From Atopobiaceae bacterium (GTDB taxonomy: Bacteria; Actinomycetota; Coriobacteriia; Coriobacteriales; Atopobiaceae), in the NCBI GenBank assembly GCA_015258485.1, contig JABZIF010000024.1, forward strand, positions 1 to 13,589: a DNA stretch of 13,589 bases. Reading direction: 5' to 3'. A program made the translations under genes and the position numbers. The notes under the pieces are model-generated. The model did no database searches. It saw only the letters and a list, made by a program, of their open reading frames with translations, and was not told the origin of the DNA. The first letter of the stretch is position 1, and each line of letters begins with the position of its first letter. Shown here piece after piece: positions 7,522 to 13,163 of this stretch.

Positions 7522-7550
7522 TTTAATTTTTATTCTGAAGCCTGTATACT
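7522..7550 (+). promoter_or_regulatory. Candidate promoter for the gntR-transketolase operon
   Basis: TATACT (7545-7550, one mismatch) has TTTAAT (7522-7527, three mismatches) 17 bp upstream. Transcription would start near 7557, giving a leader of about 44 nt before a strong ribosome site GGAGGGG (7592-7598). The word TGTAT recurs at 7543, 7559 and 7570, overlapping or following the -10, and could be part of an autoregulatory operator, but no clean GTnTAnAC palindrome of the HutC/UTRA type is visible. Confidence 0.35.
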
Positions 7551-7600
7551 ACTTGTCCTGTATCTAACATGTATAGTCTTCAATATGTTTCGGAGGGGTC

Positions 7601-9337
7601 ATGTCATTTGAGACGGGCGTCTTTCCGGTTTTACAGCTTAATACGAGTTCTGCGGAAACGTTACCACCGCAGGTGAGAGGCGGACTCAACGCAGCGTCTG
7701 CTACCCCTCTTCACGTGCAGCTTTCAGATTTGATGCGCGTCAAAATCTTATCAGAAACATGGGAGGCGGGTTCGTTTATTCCTTCTGAAGCAGAGTTCAT
7801 GGCTGAATATGGAGTAAGCCGTGGAACCATTAGAAAAGCGATGCAAACGCTAGTTAAAGAAGGATTGCTTCTTACCCAAAAAGGACGGGCGACTCAGGTA
7901 ATTTCTAATGTCGTTAAACATGCGTCGGGCGCCCGTGCGCTATCTTTTGCAACCGCTCTTAAAGATGGTGGATTTAAGTATCACACAGAGGTTCTTTTTA
8001 AACAGGTAGTTTCTGCAAATAAAGTCGTAGCAGATCATTTAGGGATTCCCGTAGGAACTAACGTATTATTTCTTCGCCGAGTGAGAAGCGTTGCTGGGAG
8101 ACCGGTAGTATGCCAGGAATCTTGGTCAAATTTAAAAGCATGTCCTCATTTAGAGGATTCCGACTTTGAGACCGAATCACTTTTTGATGCGGTAGAGAGA
8201 ACATCTCATAAAGAAATTGCCCGCTCAAAAATGCGCTATCAATCACAGATTGTGGACAAGCAACATTCAGAGTATTTACAGTGTTCTTCTGAAGATGCGG
8301 TTCTTGTATTAGAGCAGGTAATTGAGTTATCAGATGGTATCCATATTGAATGGAGCCAGACGTGGTTAGCACCTCATCAGAGCATAGTAAGCATATCTGA
8401 ACAGGTAGATAATTCCGTTGGCCCACTTGATATCTCTGCAGTACATCAATCTGCTCATGCTGTCTTACATACTCAGAAGCCAGATAATCTTGAGCAGCGT
8501 AGGCAGTTGCAGTTATTACTCAAGCACGAAGCTCTTGAAGTACGCAAAGGAATTATTGAACTTGCACATCGTTACAGCTCAACACCCTTTCATATTGGTG
8601 GAGCCTGTTCAGTAGCAGACATCATTGCTGTTTTGCTGAGCAAGGTTATGCGAGTGGGGAAAAGAGATTGTAAGTGGGAACTAAGAGATCGTCTAATTCT
8701 TTCAAAAGCACATACGTCTTTAGCTTTGTTCCCAGCCTTTTTACGAGCAGGTTTAATCACACAAGATGATATTGACCGAGGTGTCTTTGGTCCAGATGCC
8801 GTTCTTTTTAAGCATCCCATGCGTGATGAGGAACGCGGTTTTGAGATTTCCGGCGGAAGCCTTGGTATGGGATTAGGATATGCGGCTGGTCTTGGTTTGA
8901 GTTTTAGAAGAAAAAAACTTTCTTCTCGTGTCTTTTGTATTTTAGGCGATGGTGAGTGTGATGAGGGTTCAATTTGGGAAAGCGCTGCATTTATCGGCCA
9001 TAATCAGCTCTCTAATGTGGTGGTGATTGTAGATCAGAACCGTATGCAGCTTGATGGACCATGCGCATCGATTTTAGATACAGGTTCAATTTCAAAAAAG
9101 TTTGATGCATTTGGATTTGAGTCTATAGAGATAGACGGCCACGATGTTCTTGCATTGCATGATGCTTTAATGCAGCAAAGCTCTAGGCCTCGTGTTATTG
9201 TTGCACACACTATTAAAGGTAGAGGATTTTCTTTTGCCGAGAATAACGTTTCATTTCATGATGCCTGTGTAACCGATGATCTTTATAAACAAGCAGTTTC
9301 CGATTTGAAAGCCGCTGAGGAGGGCCTTGCATGTTAA
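7601..9337 (+). CDS. GntR-UTRA regulator fused to transketolase N-terminal subunit
   Basis: A continuous 578-residue protein joins two normally separate proteins. Residues about 35-103 are a GntR winged helix (TPLHVQL; recognition region PSEAEFMAEYGVSRGTIRKAMQ, 61-82; wing KGRATQVI). Residues about 110-262 are a UTRA effector domain (LSFATALKDGGF; FLRRVRSVAGRPVVCQESW; LVLEQVIELSDG). After a linker of about 40 residues, residues about 303-575 match a stand-alone transketolase N-terminal subunit, about 275 residues. Its thiamine-diphosphate motif GDGECDEG (449-456) ends in N480, with the S-GGSLGMGLG segment (417-425). Family histidines appear kept: H331, H371, H405 and H553. It should bind DNA, sense a small, perhaps phosphorylated, ligand, and form the active site with the C-terminal subunit encoded next (7-nt overlap). 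The substrate is unknown. The strong ribosome site fits the ATG; the 34 residues before the winged helix are longer than usual. Confidence 0.93.
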   Translation: MSFETGVFPVLQLNTSSAETLPPQVRGGLNAASATPLHVQLSDLMRVKILSETWEAGSFIPSEAEFMAEYGVSRGTIRKAMQTLVKEGLLLTQKGRATQVISNVVKHASGARALSFATALKDGGFKYHTEVLFKQVVSANKVVADHLGIPVGTNVLFLRRVRSVAGRPVVCQESWSNLKACPHLEDSDFETESLFDAVERTSHKEIARSKMRYQSQIVDKQHSEYLQCSSEDAVLVLEQVIELSDGIHIEWSQTWLAPHQSIVSISEQVDNSVGPLDISAVHQSAHAVLHTQKPDNLEQRRQLQLLLKHEALEVRKGIIELAHRYSSTPFHIGGACSVADIIAVLLSKVMRVGKRDCKWELRDRLILSKAHTSLALFPAFLRAGLITQDDIDRGVFGPDAVLFKHPMRDEERGFEISGGSLGMGLGYAAGLGLSFRRKKLSSRVFCILGDGECDEGSIWESAAFIGHNQLSNVVVIVDQNRMQLDGPCASILDTGSISKKFDAFGFESIEIDGHDVLALHDALMQQSSRPRVIVAHTIKGRGFSFAENNVSFHDACVTDDLYKQAVSDLKAAEEGLAC

Positions 9338-10428
9338 CTAAATCGAGCTCTCCTTTAAACGAGAATCACTATCCAGTGACATTGGTTTCTGCAGAAGAAG
9401 CTGGGCTTCTCGCAAGTATGAGTACAAAAGAAGTATTTGGTTGGACTATGGGCAAGCTCGCTCAAACAGACAATCTTCTTACTGTAGCTGTTGCCGATTA
9501 CGGTCGGCGCTTAAATCTGGACCGTTTCCGTGAGCTTTGCCCAGACGGCTTTATTCAGTGTGGTATTGCGGAGCAAAATCTCATTGAAGTAGCATCTGCC
9601 TGCGCAAATGAGGGGTTTCATGTATTTGCTCCCTGTTATGCAACATTTGTAACTTCAAGAACGCTTGACCAAATTCGTGTGAATCTTGGTATGATGCAGT
9701 CTCCTGTTGTGCTGGTTGGCGTAGCTGCAGGCTGTGAATCTGCAGCTACAGGGCCATCTCATATGGCGGTAGAGGATATTGCAGTAACAAGAACTATACC
9801 AGGACTTTCGGTTTTCTCGCCATGCGATAATGCGCAACTAGCCGCAATATTAATGGAGCTTTCACATCATCCTAAACCCGCGTACGTACGTATGACTTCG
9901 TGCGATAACGTTAATCTGCATCCACATGGTTTTACTTTTGACGCTTCTGATATTGAGAAACTTTTTGAGTTTTCAAATGGCACGGCAGTTGAACATAAGT
10001 CAAATGGTACTTCTTTAAGGAAGCGGATAACCGTATTTTCAACTGGTGCAATTACAAGTAGGGTAGTCGAGGCTGCAAAAGATATCGCTGTGAAAAGAGA
10101 TTGCTTAAATCAGCAATTTTCAGGTCGGTTGTGTTCCACTCAGCTAGACGTGTATGGTGTGTCGTGTGTGAAACCACTTGATGACTCTCTGATAGAAATT
10201 TGCCAGGATTCTGATGCAATTATTACCGTTGAAGAGCATAGCATTTTAGGTGGATTTGGTAGTGCAATTATTGAACAGCTGAGCAACTTGAGTACGTGTC
10301 CACAGGTAATTCGTTTGGGAATGCCTGATAGTTACCTTGAGGCAGATACTCACCATAATGTACTTAAGCGAGTTGGATTAACAATAAGTTCAATAAAGAA
10401 GGTTATGCTCGAAGTATTGAGTAATTAA
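9331..10428 (+). CDS. Transketolase C-terminal subunit
   Basis: A 365-residue partner carrying the pyrimidine-binding and C-terminal transketolase domains. Visible motifs are TKEVFGWTMGKLAQTD (residues 32-47), GIAEQN with the cofactor-activating glutamate E81, GPSHMAVEDIAVTRTIPGLSVFSPCD (141-166; H144 sits where transketolases have a substrate-binding histidine) and EEHSILGGFGSAI (301-313). It is longer than the usual 305-320 residues because of two polar stretches, about 213-230 and 254-271, in or before the last domain. Together with the preceding gene it would make a split transketolase, transferring a two-carbon ketol unit between sugar phosphates or related ketoses; split forms are known in sugar side-pathways and in archaea. 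The start overlaps the upstream stop by 7 nt with GAGGAGGG (9317-9324) six bases ahead, so synthesis of both halves should be coupled. A 12-bp hairpin follows the stop. Confidence 0.93.
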   Translation: MLTKSSSPLNENHYPVTLVSAEEAGLLASMSTKEVFGWTMGKLAQTDNLLTVAVADYGRRLNLDRFRELCPDGFIQCGIAEQNLIEVASACANEGFHVFAPCYATFVTSRTLDQIRVNLGMMQSPVVLVGVAAGCESAATGPSHMAVEDIAVTRTIPGLSVFSPCDNAQLAAILMELSHHPKPAYVRMTSCDNVNLHPHGFTFDASDIEKLFEFSNGTAVEHKSNGTSLRKRITVFSTGAITSRVVEAAKDIAVKRDCLNQQFSGRLCSTQLDVYGVSCVKPLDDSLIEICQDSDAIITVEEHSILGGFGSAIIEQLSNLSTCPQVIRLGMPDSYLEADTHHNVLKRVGLTISSIKKVMLEVLSN

Positions 10429-10445
10429 TACCTATTTTATGACTA

Positions 10446-10474
10446 ATCCCAAGGTAAGTGAATTACCTTGGGAT
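10446..10474. terminator. Hairpin between convergent transketolase operon and tRNA-Glu
   Basis: ATCCCAAGGTAA (10446-10457) and TTACCTTGGGAT (10463-10474) pair perfectly over 12 bp around a 5-nt loop. It lies 17 nt after the transketolase stop and 12 nt past the tRNA-Glu 3' end on the other strand, so it is placed to end both transcripts. The flanking T-runs are poor on both strands (ATTTGCG on plus), so termination may be inefficient or the hairpin may protect RNA ends. Confidence 0.65.
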
Positions 10475-10486
10475 ATTTGCGTCATA

Positions 10487-10561
10487 TGGTGCCCCCAGTG
10501 GGAATCGAACCCGCATTGCCGCCTTGAAAGGGCGATGTCCTAACCGTTAGACGATGGGGAC
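10487..10561 (-). tRNA. tRNA-Glu (anticodon TTC)
   Basis: A 75-nt cloverleaf on the minus strand with encoded CCA (10489-10487). The acceptor stem is GTCCCCA/TGGGGGC, with a U-G pair at 2-71. The D arm is normal, and the anticodon stem-loop TCGCC-CTTTCAA-GGCGG has anticodon TTC at 10528-10526. The T stem GCGGG/CCCAC contains a C-A mismatch (50-64; base 10499). The mismatch plus the wobble make it slightly irregular, but the fold, anticodon and promoter support a real gene. Confidence 0.95.
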
Positions 10562-10571
10562 GCAAGGAGAA

Positions 10572-10599
10572 AGTATAGCAAAGATGGCGTAGATTTCTA
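10572..10599 (-). promoter_or_regulatory. Promoter of tRNA-Glu
   Basis: On the minus strand TATACT (10577-10572) is preceded by TG at 10580-10579, making an extended -10. TAGAAA (10599-10594) lies 16 bp further upstream as a four-of-six -35. The start of transcription would fall just before the tRNA 5' end at 10561. It sits in the 68-nt gap downstream of the TPR genes, which run in the same direction, so read-through from them is also possible. Confidence 0.6.
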
Positions 10600-10629
10600 G
10601 TGATAAATGGAGCTATTTTGCTTGTTCAT

Positions 10630-11658
10630 CTATTCTTCGTTTTCTTCCCACCAGTCAAGCCCAGCTTTGAAAGCATATTTTTTGGCGTTTTCTGTAATTT
10701 CTGGTATTGATTCTACCCAGGGAATAAATTCTGGAATATCAGCAATTATCGTTTCTGCCTCATGAACTGCGATAACATTTTCAGCAAATGAATCTGGTTT
10801 GAAGTCAACTCGCGTAGGAATATATAAATCCACAAATGATGGCCTAAGAAGGGCATATGCAGCTCCCTCTCCGAGTGAAGTAAATCCTTTGAGTGCTCGT
10901 TTTGCTGCTGACATGCGATTGAGTTTGAAGAAGAGCACAGTGAAGGCAAGTCGCATCCAAGCATTGGTACGGTATCCGCTTTGTTCATCAAGTTCATTTA
11001 GGCCGTTTTCATCCTCGAGTCGCGAAAGCGTTAGCGCAAGGGTGAACCGTGTGCCGAGCAAGTCGGAAGGTGAAAGTGAAAGAAGATCTCTACAAGTTTT
11101 TTCTGCAAGTTTGAAGCAGGCACAATCAAGGGCAGTCTGTGCTATTTGCGCATACAGTCTTAGTAGTGGACGAGCGCTTGCGCAGGTCCAGGCATCGCCA
11201 TAAGTAGCAATAGACTTGATGAGCTGTGAACGTAAAAGCGGATCAAATTCTTTTTTCAGACTAAGGAGTTCATCTAAAATAGCTGCCGGATGATCGTTTG
11301 AAAGCTGCGCCAGTATTCGCTGCGCCTCCAGGTTGATACTGGTATGGAGAAGAGCGGGTTTCTCGTTGAGTGCCGTGAGCTTACTATGGAGCATGTTGAT
11401 TAGGTTCATACGATTTGAGAAGAAGTCTTTATCAGATTCAATCTCTTTTGAGATTTCTGTCTGATACGTTTGTATTGTTTGCATATATTCTGCAAAAGCT
11501 TGCTCTTCTTCATCGTTTATAAAGTTATTTGGATTTTCTTTGACTGCTAGTTGTAGCTCGTATTGAGCGGCCTTGGAAAGCTTCTGTTGATGTGCATATT
11601 TTTGGACAAGACGATCTACTTGTTCAGTTTTCATGTTGTTTGCTGAGAAGTTATCCAT
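10630..11658 (-). CDS. TPR-like helical repeat protein A
   Basis: A 342-residue, leucine- and alanine-rich, all-helical protein without signal peptide or membrane segment, so probably cytoplasmic. The clearest helical-repeat stretch, LLGTRFTLALTLSRLEDENGLNEL followed by AWMRLAFTVLFFKLNRMSAAKRALKGF, is tetratricopeptide-like and aligns with the same region of the upstream neighbour, so the two are paralogues. I recognise no catalytic motif; such proteins normally mediate protein-protein contacts. The start ATG 11658 is chosen because it overlaps the neighbour's stop by only 8 nt and has AGGCGG eight bases upstream; a longer frame from ATG 11721 would overlap by 71 nt and add 21 residues that merely shadow the neighbour. 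The C-terminus is rich in Trp and Glu (DWWEENEE). There is no terminator before tRNA-Glu. Confidence 0.8.
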   Translation of the reverse strand: MDNFSANNMKTEQVDRLVQKYAHQQKLSKAAQYELQLAVKENPNNFINDEEEQAFAEYMQTIQTYQTEISKEIESDKDFFSNRMNLINMLHSKLTALNEKPALLHTSINLEAQRILAQLSNDHPAAILDELLSLKKEFDPLLRSQLIKSIATYGDAWTCASARPLLRLYAQIAQTALDCACFKLAEKTCRDLLSLSPSDLLGTRFTLALTLSRLEDENGLNELDEQSGYRTNAWMRLAFTVLFFKLNRMSAAKRALKGFTSLGEGAAYALLRPSFVDLYIPTRVDFKPDSFAENVIAVHEAETIIADIPEFIPWVESIPEITENAKKYAFKAGLDWWEENEE

Positions 11659-12778
11659 TAGTTTCACCGCCTGCGGGTGAGTTTTCCGAGCCGTCTTCGT
11701 ACCAACGTATAGTATCTTCATAGCGATTATAAGAAGCTGCCTTACTTTCTCTTTGTGCTTGTAATTTTTTTTCGGCTATCTGGATAGCTTGAGGATCTTT
11801 AAGTTTGACTTGTTCCGATAACCATCTTCCGAGCACACCTCTGCCAATAAAATCGTTTCCTTCTTGTAAGAGAACTGTTGCTTCTGAGATGGCGATAATA
11901 AGCTCGTCTTCTGAGTAAGGCAAAACATTAAGTCGGGAGAATTCACCTTCTGGTAAGTCTTTTTGTACAAAGCAACAAAGCGCTGCTTCAGGATATTTTT
12001 TGAGTAGCAAGTCAAGATAGTATTCTGCATCAGCAAACTTTTGCTGTTTAAAGAAGACAGCCAAATAGGCGAGAAGAATCCATGGGTCGTCAGCTCCACG
12101 AGGAGGATCAAGTTTACGGTACTTTGTTATAAGGTTGTCGAGAGCATCTTCGTCTTCGAGCTTTGCGTATGCAAGTGCAAGTGTAAAACGAACATCGGCT
12201 GTGTCGGCAGCATCAAGCTTAAGGAGTTTCTCGCCATATATAATGGCATCTTTATTTCTGCCGCAAATAAGTGCGCGCGACGATAGAGCCGCAAGCCAGC
12301 GTTTATAGGGATTAAGTGCGAGACGCTTTGCAAGTTTTGCCTGTTCATCCGGTAGATTTTTGGTTGCTTCTTCTACTTTTTGATAACAGTTTGATTTGAC
12401 TTCGGGGAGTTTTTCTACAAGAAATTGATAGTAGGAGTTATATAACTTGCAATTAAATGCTTTAAGCATGCGAATGGCATCATAGCAGTGCGAATCAAGT
12501 TTGACGGCATCTTGTAGAAGCATTTGTCCTTGGTCGATAAGTTTCTGTGTATCTTTTTCATCAACAAAAGGAAGACGATAATCGATGATTTCTGATGCTT
12601 GTGCTACCAGGTTGAAGGCTCTATCCTCGTCCGATTGGGGGAGTGAATTTCTATCATTAGAGAATCTCCAATTGAAGTCTTTTATAAGTGTGGCGATACT
12701 GTCTTCGTCGTTTACTTGAGTGCTCGCAAAACGAAGAATAAGCCGCTGATAGTCTTCTTTTACTGGGTCGTATGCCAC
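11651..12778 (-). CDS. TPR-like helical repeat protein B
   Basis: A 375-residue helical protein, first gene of the minus-strand pair. The best tetratricopeptide-like stretch runs from ALICGRNKDAIIYGEKLLKLD through VRFTLALAYAKLEDEDALDNL to PWILLAYLAVFFKQQKFADAEYYLDLLLKKYPEAA, with regularly spaced small and aromatic residues. The segment R-F-T-L-A-L-x(3)-K/R-L-E-D-E is shared with the downstream protein, pointing to tandem duplication and divergence. No signal peptide, membrane helix or enzymatic motif is visible; the function is unknown and probably one of scaffolding or binding. The start is GTG 12778, with AAGGG six bases ahead; no nearby upstream ATG improves on it. The C-terminal tail is polar and glycine-rich. 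No convincing promoter was found upstream: a TTGATA on the minus strand has no partner -10 at the right distance. Confidence 0.8.
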   Translation of the reverse strand: MAYDPVKEDYQRLILRFASTQVNDEDSIATLIKDFNWRFSNDRNSLPQSDEDRAFNLVAQASEIIDYRLPFVDEKDTQKLIDQGQMLLQDAVKLDSHCYDAIRMLKAFNCKLYNSYYQFLVEKLPEVKSNCYQKVEEATKNLPDEQAKLAKRLALNPYKRWLAALSSRALICGRNKDAIIYGEKLLKLDAADTADVRFTLALAYAKLEDEDALDNLITKYRKLDPPRGADDPWILLAYLAVFFKQQKFADAEYYLDLLLKKYPEAALCCFVQKDLPEGEFSRLNVLPYSEDELIIAISEATVLLQEGNDFIGRGVLGRWLSEQVKLKDPQAIQIAEKKLQAQRESKAASYNRYEDTIRWYEDGSENSPAGGETNG

Positions 12779-12964
12779 AGAGTTCCCTTCTTCCTTTTTC
12801 TTATGGTAGCGCAGGTTAGTGTGTATCGTTTATCAACTCTGTGAGCGTTAGAGCATTACTGTGAATGGTATGAAAACGGGTGTGAGCGGTAGTAAAATAG
12901 ACAAAAATAGTAACGTATAAATATAGAATTTTTTAGCACTTTATATTGCTGTTTCATTTTGTTA

Positions 12965-12995
12965 TTGCTGGTAATCATATTGTATTAGCTATAAT
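12965..12995 (+). promoter_or_regulatory. Candidate promoter for the alcohol dehydrogenase gene
   Basis: A perfect TATAAT at 12990-12995 has TTGCTG (12965-12970, three mismatches) 19 bp upstream. An alternative pair is TTGTAT (12980-12985) with TATAAA (13002-13007), 16 bp apart. In such AT-rich DNA several -10-like words occur by chance. If the first is right, transcription starts near 13002 and the leader is about 160 nt, long enough to include the inverted repeat and both hairpins. Confidence 0.4.
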
Positions 12996-13048
12996 ATTTT
13001 TTATAAAAATGTATAAAATATGGATATTATTATATAAAATTATAAACG

Positions 13049-13073
13049 ACTTTCATTTATAAAATGTGAAAGT
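13049..13073. repeat. Inverted repeat in the adh leader/promoter region
   Basis: ACTTTCA (13049-13055) and TGAAAGT (13067-13073) are perfect 7-bp arms around 11 nt; the inner words CATTT and AAATG can also pair in a competing way. It could be a protein-binding site or an RNA stem. Its arm orientation (TTTCA...TGAAA) is opposite to the redox regulator Rex consensus (TGTGAA...TTCACA), so it is not a plain Rex box. Confidence 0.4.
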
Positions 13074-13103
13074 AATAAAATAAATAAGTTGAAAAGAAAA
13101 ATT

Positions 13104-13142
13104 GCGAAGAAAGGCTTCGCTTGGTCGCTTAAAGGAAGCGAC
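13104..13142 (+). promoter_or_regulatory. Tandem stem-loops with identical AAAGG loops in adh leader
   Basis: Stem-loop 1 is GCGAAG/CTTCGC (13104-13120, six perfect pairs) and stem-loop 2 is GTCGCTT/AAGCGAC (13124-13142, seven perfect pairs), three bases apart. Both have the five-base loop AAAGG. They end eight bases before the ribosome site. The word TCGCTT occurs twice (13117-13122 and 13125-13130), so the 3' arm of the second stem could pair with either copy. No T-run follows, so neither is a simple terminator. The two-hairpin layout recalls RNA sites bound by ANTAR antiterminators, but those usually have six-base loops. Confidence 0.6.
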
Positions 13143-13163
13143 AATAGTTTAAGGAGAGGTAGT

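Larger units (their letters stand above)
12779..13163. other. AT-rich divergent intergenic region
   Basis: A 385-nt region lies between the divergently oriented TPR pair and the alcohol dehydrogenase gene. No open frame with coding character is seen. About 12890-13100 is very AT-rich. It holds a candidate promoter (12965-12995), an inverted repeat (13049-13073), two tandem hairpins (13104-13142) and a strong ribosome site AAGGAGAGG (13151-13159), all serving the plus-strand gene. The left part (12779-12890) shows nothing I can name. Confidence 0.6.

Noticed and set aside
7553..7577. TTGTCC and TATAGT as the promoter of the fusion gene
   Set aside because: The spacer is 13 bp, too short for normal RNA polymerase contact; TTTAAT/TATACT with 17 bp is preferred.
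8058..8426. A 122-codon minus-strand frame inside the fusion gene
   Set aside because: It is antisense to the UTRA domain, with no recognisable domain, and is best explained as a shadow.
10799..11203. A 134-codon plus-strand open frame over TPR-like gene A
   Set aside because: It lies opposite a gene with coherent helical-repeat coding; its product is Ser/Arg-rich low complexity with no supporting ribosome site.
13049..13073. Considered as a Rex redox-regulator operator
   Set aside because: The arms read TTTCA...TGAAA, the reverse orientation of the Rex consensus TGTGAA...TTCACA.
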